Shown here: positions 8,093 through 16,065 of the stretch, one piece after another
How the letters are laid out: every line of letters begins with the position of its first letter
Position numbering within the stretch: position 1 is the stretch's first letter
Origin: Candidatus Venteria ishoeyi
GTDB lineage: Bacteria > Pseudomonadota > Gammaproteobacteria > Beggiatoales > Beggiatoaceae
Direction: 5' to 3'
NCBI RefSeq assembly: GCF_030378065.1
Contig: NZ_JAUCGJ010000002.1
Coordinates: forward strand, 1 to 64,000
DNA length: 64,000 bases
Notes under the pieces: generated by a model
Databases searched by the model: none
What the model was told of the DNA's origin: nothing
The model's input: the letters and a program-made list of their open reading frames with translations, nothing else
Position numbers and translations under genes: made by a program

Positions 8093-9097
8093 TTATTCGA
8101 TTTCGGGCTTGGGATCACGCGATAACAAATTGTGTACCGCCTGTTGAGCCGTGCATTGGCCCTGTAAAACCAGGTTCACCTGCTCGCTGATGGGCATTTC
8201 AATATGATGTTGCTGCGCCAGCGTGACAATTTGTTTGGCGGCATGAGCACCTTCAACCACTTGCGCAATGTCCTGTTGCGCTTGTTGAATGCCTTCACCC
8301 TGCGCCAGGGCATAGCCAAAACGCCGATTACGTGATTGGTTATCGGTGCAGGTTAATACCAAATCACCTAAACCCGCCAATCCCATAAAGGTTTCACGTT
8401 GTCCGCCTAGTGCGACACCTAAACGCATGATTTCGGTCAAGCCACGGGTAATCAGGGCTGCGCGGGTGTTAGCACCGAGTTTCATGCCATCGGCAATGCC
8501 CGCAGCAATGGCGATCACATTTTTTGCGGCAGCGCCCAGTTGCACGCCTATCATATCGGTGCTGGTATACACCCGGCAGTGGGCATTGCGCAGATACGCC
8601 GCAAGCGATTCAGCATATTCCAGTTGATCTGCGGCAATGGTCATGGCGGTGGGTAGATCGGCTGCGACTTCACCAGCAAAGGTGGGGCCGGAGATGACGG
8701 CCATTGGTTTGTTTTTGCCAAAATGCTGCTGCGCAACTTGATGCAGGAGTTGCTGTGTGCGTTGCTCCAGCCCCTTTGTTGCCCAACAGATGCCGGTTGC
8801 TTCCGGTAATTGCGGCGCAATACGCGCAACTACTTCAGCAAAAGCACCACTGGGTACGACAATAAGCACATGCTTGGCACATTTTAGCGCTGCTTCCAAA
8901 TCGTCAATGGCTTGCAGTGATTTGGGGAAACTTTGTTCAGGCAGATAACGTTGATTACAGCGTTGTTGCTGTAATTCTTTAGTATGCGCCGCATCATGAC
9001 CCCATAACCAGACCTGATGTGAATTCCTGGCAAGTAAAATTGCCAGCGCAGTGCCCCAGGAGCCTGCACCAATAACCAGAAAATCACATTCTTGCAT
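8093..9097 (-). CDS. gpsA: Glycerol-3-phosphate dehydrogenase [NAD(P)+]
   Basis: Reduces dihydroxyacetone phosphate to sn-glycerol 3-phosphate for phospholipid synthesis in the cytosol. The Rossmann motif GAGSWGTALAILLARN lies at residues 10-25. The catalytic-lysine region AAKNVIAIAAGIADG and the GLAGLGDLVLTC motif are present. With the start at 9097 the protein is 334 residues, the usual length. This ATG follows AAGGAATCAACA, a good ribosome site; the longer frame to 9136 has none. It lies downstream of secB and the rhodanese gene on the same strand, the order seen in enterobacteria (yibN-grxC-secB-gpsA) but without grxC. Confidence 0.97.
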   Translation of the reverse strand: MQECDFLVIGAGSWGTALAILLARNSHQVWLWGHDAAHTKELQQQRCNQRYLPEQSFPKSLQAIDDLEAALKCAKHVLIVVPSGAFAEVVARIAPQLPEATGICWATKGLEQRTQQLLHQVAQQHFGKNKPMAVISGPTFAGEVAADLPTAMTIAADQLEYAESLAAYLRNAHCRVYTSTDMIGVQLGAAAKNVIAIAAGIADGMKLGANTRAALITRGLTEIMRLGVALGGQRETFMGLAGLGDLVLTCTDNQSRNRRFGYALAQGEGIQQAQQDIAQVVEGAHAAKQIVTLAQQHHIEMPISEQVNLVLQGQCTAQQAVHNLLSRDPKPEIE

Positions 9098-9138
9098 TGT
9101 TGATTCCTTCAAGGATTTAGCATGAGGTGGAAGCAACT

Positions 9139-9159
9139 TTCATCGCCATAAGCGATGAA
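9139..9159. terminator. Hairpin between secB and gpsA
   Basis: TTCATCGC and GCGATGAA form an 8-bp stem with a 5-base loop just after the secB stop codon. No T-run follows on the minus strand, so it is more likely a processing or stability hairpin, or a weak terminator, within the secB-gpsA unit. Confidence 0.4.
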
Positions 9160-9180
9160 TGAAGCCTAGATCGAACTCAC

Positions 9181-9699
9181 TTAATTAACCGTTGCAGTTC
9201 CGGCTTCTTCAGTTTGTTGCGCTTGTTGTTGCGCTTGCTGCTGTTGCACCTGCTGCTGGAATAAGCTGTCAAAATCGATAGGTTCTAACAGTAATTGCGG
9301 GAAACCACCACGGCTGACCAAATCAGCAACGGTTTCACGTACAAATGGGAATAAGATATTCGGGCAGTAGCTGTTGATTAAATAAGGCATTTGTTCTTGG
9401 GCAAAACCCGCAATGGCAAATAAACCTGCTTGCTGCAATTCAACCAGAAATGCTGTTTTATCTTCCATTTTCACCGTTACAGTGATATTGACAACCACTT
9501 CATACAGATTTTCACCCTGATTGCTGCTGCTGACAGATAAGTTGAAGTTTACCTGAGGTTGTTGTTGTGAAGGCTTGATAAATAAAGCCGGTGTATTGGG
9601 GGTTTCAAAAGAAATATCTTTGGTATAGATTTTTTGTGCTGCCACATACTGTTGTGGTGGTTGCTGTGTGTTTTGCTGTGGATTTTCGTTTTCACTCAC
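9181..9699 (-). CDS. secB: Protein-export chaperone SecB
   Basis: Tetrameric cytosolic chaperone that keeps preproteins unfolded and hands them to SecA. The family core is clear: KIYTKDISFETPNTPALF, then the NLYEVVVNITVT strand and the C-terminal YCPNILFPFVRETVADLV and GGFPQLLLEPIDF motifs. At 172 residues it is slightly longer than the E. coli protein because both ends are Gln-rich (N-terminal PQQNTQQPPQQ, C-terminal QQQ/QQAQ tail at about 148-163). The start is GTG at 9697-9699, with AGGAA upstream. It lies between the rhodanese gene and gpsA, a conserved neighbourhood. Confidence 0.97.
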   Translation of the reverse strand: MSENENPQQNTQQPPQQYVAAQKIYTKDISFETPNTPALFIKPSQQQPQVNFNLSVSSSNQGENLYEVVVNITVTVKMEDKTAFLVELQQAGLFAIAGFAQEQMPYLINSYCPNILFPFVRETVADLVSRGGFPQLLLEPIDFDSLFQQQVQQQQAQQQAQQTEEAGTATVN

Positions 9700-9854
9700 G
9701 GTGATAATTCCTGATTAATAAATAACTGATGTTACGCAGGGGCTTCATTTTTGGCTATATTGATTTTTTCGGTCAAAAAAATCATCCCTATGCAACGCTG
9801 CTTAATCCTGGGGGAGCAAAAAAATAAATTAAGCCTCCAGGATGATTACTTTCT

Positions 9855-10319
9855 TTATGACTTATCTTTTTTCTTTTTTTGTTTTTCTTTGGCTACTTTG
9901 CCTTTGACTAGCGGCAGACTTGCATTTTGCCATGCCATCACGCCGCCTTTGAGGTTAAATACCTGTTCAAAACCATTTTTGCGCAAGGTGTTACACGCTT
10001 GTGCTGAGCGTGAACCAGACATACAACTGATAATCACGGGTTTGGTTTTGTGTACTTCCAGTGGTTTAAGACCGGTTTTCAAACGCCCCAGTGGAATATG
10101 AATGGAATCAATAATATGTCCATTTTCAAATTCATTGTTTTCCCGTACATCAATGACAACGGCCTCTTGATGATTAATATAATCAACGGCTTCATTAGGA
10201 CTCAAGCGCCCTGCGCCCGGACCATCATTGAGCAGGTTCCAGAATAAGAATCCGGCAATGGCAACAAAAGCAAAAACCAGTAAGCTATGGTTTGCAATAA
10301 ACTCAGGGAGATTCTCCAT
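9855..10319 (-). CDS. yibN: Membrane-anchored rhodanese-like sulfurtransferase (YibN type)
   Basis: 154 residues: one N-terminal membrane segment (about 11-30), a rhodanese domain (about 40-135) with active-site cysteine in CMSGSRS, and a Lys-rich tail. Rhodaneses carry sulfane sulfur as a cysteine persulfide. The position upstream of secB-gpsA matches YibN of enterobacteria. The upstream partners here (DUF2892 protein, ArsR regulator) instead recall persulfide-response operons, so it may serve sulfide/persulfide handling at the membrane. It follows the DUF2892 gene by 6 bases, so the two are co-transcribed. Confidence 0.88.
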   Translation of the reverse strand: MENLPEFIANHSLLVFAFVAIAGFLFWNLLNDGPGAGRLSPNEAVDYINHQEAVVIDVRENNEFENGHIIDSIHIPLGRLKTGLKPLEVHKTKPVIISCMSGSRSAQACNTLRKNGFEQVFNLKGGVMAWQNASLPLVKGKVAKEKQKKKKDKS

Positions 10320-10325
10320 AAGGGA

Positions 10326-10529
10326 TTATTCCTGCACTCCCAGTTTTTTTAAAATCATTGCAGCGGGACAAAACCCGGTAAAGGCGCTTTGAAACAGGTT
10401 TAAACCCACAAAAGCTGCCAGAAACAGCCAATATTCATGTTGATAAATTGGACTGCCGGATGCGCCCAATACCAGGCTTAATAGAACAAAACTACCGGCC
10501 ATTGCAAAAATAATATTATTTAATTTCAT
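10326..10529 (-). CDS. DUF2892 small membrane protein (YgaP C-terminal-like)
   Basis: 67 residues with two hydrophobic segments (about 5-25 and 33-52) and the family signature GFCPAAMILKKLG at the end. In YgaP this domain is the membrane part attached to a rhodanese domain; here the two are separate adjacent genes, DUF2892 first. A strong Shine-Dalgarno sequence (GAGGGG) precedes the ATG. The likely role is membrane anchoring or dimerisation of the sulfurtransferase, as inferred from YgaP. Confidence 0.85.
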   Translation of the reverse strand: MKLNNIIFAMAGSFVLLSLVLGASGSPIYQHEYWLFLAAFVGLNLFQSAFTGFCPAAMILKKLGVQE

Positions 10530-10563
10530 AAAAAAACCCCTCGTATGATGAATAGTAAAAAAA

Positions 10564-10887
10564 TCAGTTATGACAGAATGAACAGAAAACGTCCCGCATC
10601 ATACTGATAAGGCGCAATGTGCGCGCATCACTGACGCGGTAATATACCCGGTTTGCATCCTTGCGGGAAGCGAGAATACCCTTGTCACGCAAAATAGCAA
10701 GATGCTGGGAAATATTACTCTGGGAGGTACCGACATGCTCAACAATATCTTGAACACTCAGTTCACTTTCCCCCAAAATGCAAAGGATTTTTAATCTCAG
10801 GGGATGGGACATGGCTTTCATTGAACGGGATGCGCGTTCAATATCTTCATCCTGGGTAATCAAGGCGATGGGACTGTTGTCTGTCAT
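10564..10887 (-). CDS. ArsR-family repressor, BigR/SqrR-like
   Basis: 107 residues from the ATG at 10887 (a longer frame to 10968 lacks support). A winged HTH is clear: AMSHPLRLKILCIL, then LSVQDIVEHVGTSQSNISQHL and a DANRVYYRV wing. Cysteines fall at 36 (in LKILCIL) and 102/105 (the CSFCHN end). BigR and SqrR use two cysteines in these places to sense reactive sulfur, and BigR controls rhodanese/DUF2892-type genes. Together with the downstream genes this points to a persulfide-responsive repressor of its own operon. No metal-binding ELCVCDL motif of arsenic sensors is seen. Confidence 0.82.
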   Translation of the reverse strand: MTDNSPIALITQDEDIERASRSMKAMSHPLRLKILCILGESELSVQDIVEHVGTSQSNISQHLAILRDKGILASRKDANRVYYRVSDARTLRLISMMRDVFCSFCHN

Positions 10888-10908
10888 AGTGTGTTTCCAA
10901 CATAATGC

Positions 10909-10931
10909 GCGCCCATTAAAATAGTGGGCGC
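10909..10931 (-). promoter_or_regulatory. GC hairpin in the arsR leader
   Basis: GCGCCCA and TGGGCGC form a 7-bp stem with a 9-base loop, 20-45 bases upstream of the ArsR start. It is probably within the mRNA leader. Its meaning is uncertain. Confidence 0.35.
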
Positions 10932-10981
10932 AAGAGAATATACTTTGTACTGTTAGTATGGAATTCAAGTAATAGCCGGAT

Positions 10982-11001
10982 ATATTACAATATCTTAATA
11001 T
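10982..11001. promoter_or_regulatory. Candidate ArsR/BigR operator
   Basis: ATATTA-8-TAATAT is an AT-rich inverted repeat about 95 bases before the ArsR start, in the only intergenic gap upstream of the operon. ArsR-family proteins bind such sites. The distance to the gene is somewhat large, and no promoter boxes are clear around it. Confidence 0.35.
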
Positions 11002-11023
11002 TTTTGGACAGTTCTATACGCCG

Positions 11024-11494
11024 TTAAAAGCTTTTTTTCACTTCCATATCCAAGAATAATGGTGCGCCATGACTGAAATATAAAGTGACTTTAACCTTAT
11101 CCCCTTGTTTTAATGCTTTTTTACTACCCATCATCATCAAATGCAAGCCACCGGGCAATAAACTAATCGTCTGATAGGGTGGAATCATTAATTCCCGCAA
11201 TTCTGTCATACGCGCAACGCCCCCTTCTATTGCCATCTGATGAATTTCCACATGCATAAAATCAGGACTGTTCGCACGTAACAGGCGTATATCATAACCG
11301 GTTTTATTTTCCAGTTTCAGATAACCTGCCAATACCCGGATGCTCGGTGGTGCTTCCCGTATCCAGGCATCGTGGGCAATGACATCGGTAAATGTGTCCA
11401 TATTGTCTTTGTCCCGCGCAAAAACCGGCGCTGTCAACAGACTCAAGAGCACACCTGCAAGTAGCATAAAATGTGTTTTTGTTATCAGAAACAT
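11024..11494 (-). CDS. Periplasmic copper chaperone PCu(A)C family
   Basis: 156 residues from the ATG at 11494, which has AAGGAG upstream; longer starts overlap amrS. A signal peptide is visible (hydrophobic about 8-22, cleavage near VFA). The copper-site pattern H/M-x10-M-x21-H-x-M is visible: MHVEIHQM, RM, then LLPGGLHLMMMG. PCu(A)C proteins deliver Cu(I) to the CuA/CuB centres of cytochrome oxidase. It lies 14 bases downstream of amrS on the same strand and is probably in one transcript. Confidence 0.9.
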   Translation of the reverse strand: MFLITKTHFMLLAGVLLSLLTAPVFARDKDNMDTFTDVIAHDAWIREAPPSIRVLAGYLKLENKTGYDIRLLRANSPDFMHVEIHQMAIEGGVARMTELRELMIPPYQTISLLPGGLHLMMMGSKKALKQGDKVKVTLYFSHGAPLFLDMEVKKSF

Positions 11495-11508
11495 TAAACT
11501 GAAACTCC

Positions 11509-12546
11509 TTATGAAAAAATACCTGCGCATTGCGTCCCACAATAAGGGCAACAACTTTGTGAAGTAAGGTGATTGTGTACAATGCTATAACCATCACGCA
11601 CTATCAGCGCCCGATTACAGTGAGTACACCAGGTGGTGCTGCCGGTTATATCCCGGACATTGCCTGTGTAAGCATAAAGCAGGCCGCCTGCCAATGCAAT
11701 ATTGCGTGCTTTTTGCAAAGTTGCCAGTGGTGTGCGTGGTTTATCAATCATTTTCCAGGCCGGATGAAATGCCGTAAAATGGATCGGGATATGGTTTCCC
11801 AGATGTTCGACTATCCATTGGGTCATGGCCTCCAATTCCGCATCAGTATCATTTTCGCCAGGAATTAATAAACAGGTCAATTCCAGCCATATCTGGGTTT
11901 CTTTAACCAGATATTCAAGGGAATCAAGCACAACCTGTAAATGCCCTCCAGTTAAACGCCGATAAAAAGTCTCGGAAAACGCTTTTAAATCAATATTTGC
12001 CGCCTGCATATACCGGAAAAAATCTTCCCGTGCCGGGGAATTGATATAAGCTGCCGATACCGCAACGGAGTGAACCCCCACCTCTGCGCAGGCCTGTGCC
12101 ACATCCACTGCATATTCCAGAAAAATAACCGGATCATTGTAAGTGTAGGCCATGCTGCGACAACCCCGTTGCAGCGCTGTTTTTGCCAGTTCTTCCGGGC
12201 CTGCGCGTGCAGCAAGAATATCCATTTCCCGGGATTTACTCATATCCCAGTTTTGGCAGAATTTGCAGGATAAGTTACAACCTGCGGTGCCAAACGAAAA
12301 AATACTGCTGCCGGGAAAAAAGTGATTCAGTGGTTTTTTTTCTATGGGATCGACACAAAAACCACTGGAACGCCCATAACTTGTCAGCACCACTTTTGCA
12401 TTTTGATTGGCGCGTATGAAACATAAACCGCGCTGCCCTTCTTTGAGCTGGCAAAAATGTGGGCACAGATCGCATTGTATGCGCTTGTCATCAATAGGAT
12501 GCCAATATTGGGTATTAACAACACCAGGGGAAATTTCTCTATACAT
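11509..12546 (-). CDS. amrS: AmmeMemoRadiSam system radical SAM enzyme AmrS
   Basis: 345 residues. The radical-SAM cluster motif CNLSCKFCQNWD sits near 89-97. An N-terminal CDLCPHFC at 25-32 and a C-terminal zinc-ribbon-like CTHC...CPYC complete the family layout. In many genomes AmrS occurs with MEMO (AmrB) and AMMECR1 (AmrA) proteins; neither is in this window. The reaction is not established. Here it leads a short unit with the copper chaperone, an arrangement worth noting because MEMO-type proteins have been linked to metal handling. Confidence 0.9.
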   Translation of the reverse strand: MYREISPGVVNTQYWHPIDDKRIQCDLCPHFCQLKEGQRGLCFIRANQNAKVVLTSYGRSSGFCVDPIEKKPLNHFFPGSSIFSFGTAGCNLSCKFCQNWDMSKSREMDILAARAGPEELAKTALQRGCRSMAYTYNDPVIFLEYAVDVAQACAEVGVHSVAVSAAYINSPAREDFFRYMQAANIDLKAFSETFYRRLTGGHLQVVLDSLEYLVKETQIWLELTCLLIPGENDTDAELEAMTQWIVEHLGNHIPIHFTAFHPAWKMIDKPRTPLATLQKARNIALAGGLLYAYTGNVRDITGSTTWCTHCNRALIVRDGYSIVHNHLTSQSCCPYCGTQCAGIFS

Positions 12547-12560
12547 TGTATACTGTCTCC

Positions 12561-12590
12561 AATAAGAAATTACTCAGGCCATTTCTTATT
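12561..12590. promoter_or_regulatory. Perfect 10-bp inverted repeat upstream of amrS
   Basis: AATAAGAAAT and ATTTCTTATT flank a 10-base loop, 15 bases before the amrS start and within the divergent amrS/pilB-like promoter region. It could be an operator or a leader hairpin. There is no T-run after it. Confidence 0.4.
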
Positions 12591-12694
12591 AGTATGGCAG
12601 AAGAAAGCAATAAGGCGATTGCCAGAGAATAAAATACAAACTTAATGCGGTGTTCTTTAACAGAAATCACCTAAGGAACAAGGATAAATAGAGC

Positions 12695-14383
12695 GTGCAA
12701 GCACATCGCAAACTGGGAGAGTTACTGGTTGAAGCCAGTATTATCAGCCAAGACCAATTGAAAATTGCGCTGACCGATCAAAAACGTAATTATCAGCAAC
12801 TGGGAAAAATTCTGGTTGATCTGGGTTTTGTTTCTGAAACTGTACTGCGTGATTTTCTGAGTGCTTCTTACCAGCAGGAAAGTATTGATCTATCACAGAT
12901 TGTACTGGATAACGAAGCCATACAAATGGTGCCGCAAAGTATTGCCCAGCGTCATACCTTATTGCCAGTCAACTATGATGCCCAGAAAAATCTGCTGGTG
13001 GTGGCGATGGCTGACACCTTTAATGTCATCGCCCTGGATCAATTAACCGCGCATCTGGGTAATCAGATTGAAGTCAGGCCGGTATTATCCAGTGAACGGG
13101 TTCTGCTGGAAGCCATTGATACCGCTTATGGTTTTGATTTATCGCTAGATGGCATCTTACATGAAATCGAAACCGGGGAAGTCGATTATCAAAGCATTGC
13201 CAATCAGGATCAATATAATCAACCTTTAGTGCGCTTAGTTGATGCGCTGCTGACCGATGCCGTCAAACGTGGCGTATCCGATATTCATTTTGAACCCGAG
13301 CAGGGATTTTTACGGATTCGTTATCGCATAGATGGCGTGCTGGAGCAGGTGCGCAGCCTGCATAAGGACTATTGGTCAGCGATTGCAGTGCGGGTTAAGG
13401 TCATGTCCGATATGAACATCGCGGAAACCCGCGTACCCCAGGATGGACGCATTTCATTGACCCTGGCAGGACGACCAATTGATTTTCGTGTCTCCACCCA
13501 GCCCACCGTGTATGGTGAAAATATTGTTCTGCGTGTTTTGGATCGTGAAAAAGGCATTGTTCCGCTGGAAAAACTGGGTCTGAAACCCGAACAATCACAC
13601 CTGCTGGAATTAATGCTGGCAAGACCTGAGGGCGTGATATTAGTTACCGGCCCTACCGGCAGTGGTAAAACCACAACCTTATATTCCATTCTCAACTACC
13701 TGAACACCGAAGAAGTCAACATCATGACCCTGGAAGATCCGGTGGAATATCATTTGAGCATGGTGCGCCAGACTTCCGTGAATGAAGCAGTAAAACTGGA
13801 TTTTGCCCAAGGGGTACGCGCAATTTTACGCCAGGATCCGGATATTGTATTAATCGGGGAAATCCGCGATCAGGAAACGGCGGAAATGGGCTTTCGCGCT
13901 GCCATGACCGGACACCAGGTTTTCAGCACCCTACATACCAATTCCGCCATCGGTTCAATCCCGCGTCTGCTGGATATTGGGGTATTACCCGACCTGCTGG
14001 CAGATAATATCATTGGCATTATTGGTCAACGTCTGGTGCGACGTTTATGCAGCCATTGTAAACAAGCTTATAGTGCTTCAGAACTGGAACACAAGTTGTT
14101 AGGCATTGATACCAGTCAGGCACTTACCCTGTATCAGGCCAATGGTTGTCCGCAATGCAATCAGCGTGGTTATAAAGGACGTTTGGCATTAATGGAAATT
14201 TTACGCATGAACGATACGCTGATGGGACAGATAGCGCATAAAACTAATGTACACGAACTCAAACAAGTGGCTGTCAGTGAAGGCTTTATTACACTTGCAG
14301 AAGATGGTGCACAACGTGTTTTAGCCGGTGACACGGATTTGGAAGAATTATCCAGGGTGATTGATTTGACCGGACGGATTTAG
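12695..14383 (+). CDS. GspE/PilB-family secretion or pilus ATPase
   Basis: 562 residues. MshEN-type N-terminal domain (about 1-140), then the hexameric ATPase: DIHFEPEQGFLRIRYRIDG, Walker A GPTGSGKTT near 320, Walker B DPDIVLIGEIRD near 384, His box, and a four-cysteine zinc site CSHC...CPQC at about 452-488. Such ATPases power type II secretion or extend type IV pili. No inner-membrane platform (PilC/GspF) or pilin genes are nearby, so the partner machine is encoded elsewhere and its type cannot be fixed from here. The start is GTG at 12695. The stop TAG at 14381 is the first triplet of a repeat element. Confidence 0.88.
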   Translation: MQAHRKLGELLVEASIISQDQLKIALTDQKRNYQQLGKILVDLGFVSETVLRDFLSASYQQESIDLSQIVLDNEAIQMVPQSIAQRHTLLPVNYDAQKNLLVVAMADTFNVIALDQLTAHLGNQIEVRPVLSSERVLLEAIDTAYGFDLSLDGILHEIETGEVDYQSIANQDQYNQPLVRLVDALLTDAVKRGVSDIHFEPEQGFLRIRYRIDGVLEQVRSLHKDYWSAIAVRVKVMSDMNIAETRVPQDGRISLTLAGRPIDFRVSTQPTVYGENIVLRVLDREKGIVPLEKLGLKPEQSHLLELMLARPEGVILVTGPTGSGKTTTLYSILNYLNTEEVNIMTLEDPVEYHLSMVRQTSVNEAVKLDFAQGVRAILRQDPDIVLIGEIRDQETAEMGFRAAMTGHQVFSTLHTNSAIGSIPRLLDIGVLPDLLADNIIGIIGQRLVRRLCSHCKQAYSASELEHKLLGIDTSQALTLYQANGCPQCNQRGYKGRLALMEILRMNDTLMGQIAHKTNVHELKQVAVSEGFITLAEDGAQRVLAGDTDLEELSRVIDLTGRI

Positions 14384-14556
14384 GAACAAGGATGAAATAA
14401 GAACCGAAACCAGGCACAGGATTTTTGTTCATTTTCAAGGCATGAAAACAGGCACATAGCAAGCTATGTAACTGCCTAAGTCCAAACAGGCGCAACGCAG
14501 AAAATGGAGAAAAAGACCAGCCCGGTTTCTGAAGTTATAAAATTCTCACTCCTTAT
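14381..14556 (+). repeat. Long palindromic repeat, type 1 (copy 2)
   Basis: Starts with TAGGAACAAGGATGAAATAA and ends with AAATTCTCACTCCTTA. The core CATAGCAAGCTATG and the flanking CCTAAGTCCAAACAGGCGCA match copies 1 and 3. The element abuts the PilB-like gene so closely that its first three bases are that gene's stop codon. It sits between two convergent genes and may serve as a bidirectional terminator. Confidence 0.85.
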
Positions 14557-14586
14557 TGGGCTGATTAATTTTGTTCAAGGAAATAT

Positions 14587-16065
14587 TCAATCCTCTATAT
14601 CCATCACTATCATATGTTTCACAATAATCTGCTCATCAAGTACCTGAGCAAATACATAAACCAAACTGCCTTGCGCTAAAGATTGGAAAAATTCAGTTGC
14701 TGTTATTTGCGTATTTTCAGGGGCACTTAGGCGCACACCTAACGGGGGCTGAGTAATGTTTTGATTGCGAATATCAAAAAATTCACTTTGTGGATCTGCT
14801 TGGATGGGGTGGTTAAAAATCCATAGTGTTTGGGTTTGTTGGTCAATTTGAGTCACCAGCCCTTGCAATTGACGTTGATTGGCTGGAGTAAAGGGTTCGT
14901 AGAATACCTGGCTCAGTTCAAGTAAATCATTTTGTTGTTGAAACCCGGCAATAGTCAGTGAGTCACCAATGCGTAGGTGTTGGGCATGGAGTCGGGGCTG
15001 GGCTTCGGTGATGTCTCGAAATTGGGTTTGGGGATGGTAATAAGCTCTGATACCAGCAACTGTGAGTTGTTGTTGTTCCAGATTAATATATTCTAATTCC
15101 CCGCTAATACGATAGGGTTCATTATGCGGTATCAGTGAGGAGCTATTATTACTAAATTGTAGTTGTTCAGGAGTTAGTTCTAGCACTCCATCTGCGGCAA
15201 TCTTAGCGCGTAAATTCACCTGCACACCCTGTTGTAGTTGTGCCAAAATATCGCTTGACCAATCGCTATTGGGATCAATACGGGCAGGCTGGTGTTCAAT
15301 ACTGAAATCTTGGCTATTGTTAAAATTAGTGATCGTGCCGTAAATATTGGCGATGCCGTGAGGCACGGGTTTTAGTGGGGTAATCCCAATGATATGTGTA
15401 GCAGTCAATTCTGTTTGGGTCATTGCCCCCATTACTGTTACTGCAAGTCCTGCTTTTAGTGGCACTTGGCTTTGGGGATTTTGGCTGGATACTTTGAGAC
15501 CAGCCAAATAAAAATATTGGTTATTGAGATCTAAATGGGAAACCAAGCCACTGACAATAACTTGCTCACAGTCTTGTGCTGGCAAACGTTGGATAAAGGT
15601 TGCCGGAATACCTTTGGTTCCCAAGGCCAAGCCACTGACGCGCAAGCAATCATCTATTTGCAGTTGTTGCAAATCTGAAAAACCTTGTAACGCAGTATTG
15701 TTATCCACTAATACTGTATGTCCTGCCAGAATTAAACTTTTGCCTTCGTCACTAATATAACGCAGTTTTGCCCGTAATAAGTCATAATATTGAATGGTTT
15801 GAGCCTGCTTATCCTCACCGGTGACACTGACAAACATACCGATATGTAATTGGCTGATGTCGCTGGCTACACCATTGATAAATAATTCTGCTTGTTCGGT
15901 TTCATATTTGATGTCATTGACCACAATGCTGCCAAAAGCGGAAATTGAGCCAACGCCCAAACCCGTACCTTCAACACCACCTTCAGCGAGACTTAAACCA
16001 CCACCACTACAGCCCCACAGGGATAATAATATCGAGGCAATTGTTATAATTTTATGTGGTTTCAT
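14587..16065 (-). CDS. DUF5666-containing lipoprotein
   Basis: 492 residues from the ATG at 16065, whose ATGA overlaps the end of the DUF6502 gene. The signal peptide ends in a lipobox (LSLWGCSG, Cys near 19). The rest is a series of short beta repeats with GxxSxFGSIVVN, VxGxL and GM.V.V.G motifs typical of DUF5666 domains, at least four of them. The function of the family is unknown; an OB-like fold at the cell envelope is likely. The coupling with a DUF6502 gene upstream suggests a functional pair. Confidence 0.75.
   Translation of the reverse strand: MKPHKIITIASILLSLWGCSGGGLSLAEGGVEGTGLGVGSISAFGSIVVNDIKYETEQAELFINGVASDISQLHIGMFVSVTGEDKQAQTIQYYDLLRAKLRYISDEGKSLILAGHTVLVDNNTALQGFSDLQQLQIDDCLRVSGLALGTKGIPATFIQRLPAQDCEQVIVSGLVSHLDLNNQYFYLAGLKVSSQNPQSQVPLKAGLAVTVMGAMTQTELTATHIIGITPLKPVPHGIANIYGTITNFNNSQDFSIEHQPARIDPNSDWSSDILAQLQQGVQVNLRAKIAADGVLELTPEQLQFSNNSSSLIPHNEPYRISGELEYINLEQQQLTVAGIRAYYHPQTQFRDITEAQPRLHAQHLRIGDSLTIAGFQQQNDLLELSQVFYEPFTPANQRQLQGLVTQIDQQTQTLWIFNHPIQADPQSEFFDIRNQNITQPPLGVRLSAPENTQITATEFFQSLAQGSLVYVFAQVLDEQIIVKHMIVMDIED

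Noticed and set aside
10564-10968. An arsenic-sensing ArsR
   Set aside because: No ELCVCDL-type metal site and no ars genes; the cysteine positions and neighbours fit a persulfide sensor better.
12695-14383. A full type IV pilus or type II secretion locus
   Set aside because: Only the ATPase is present; no platform, pilin, prepilin peptidase or secretin gene nearby.
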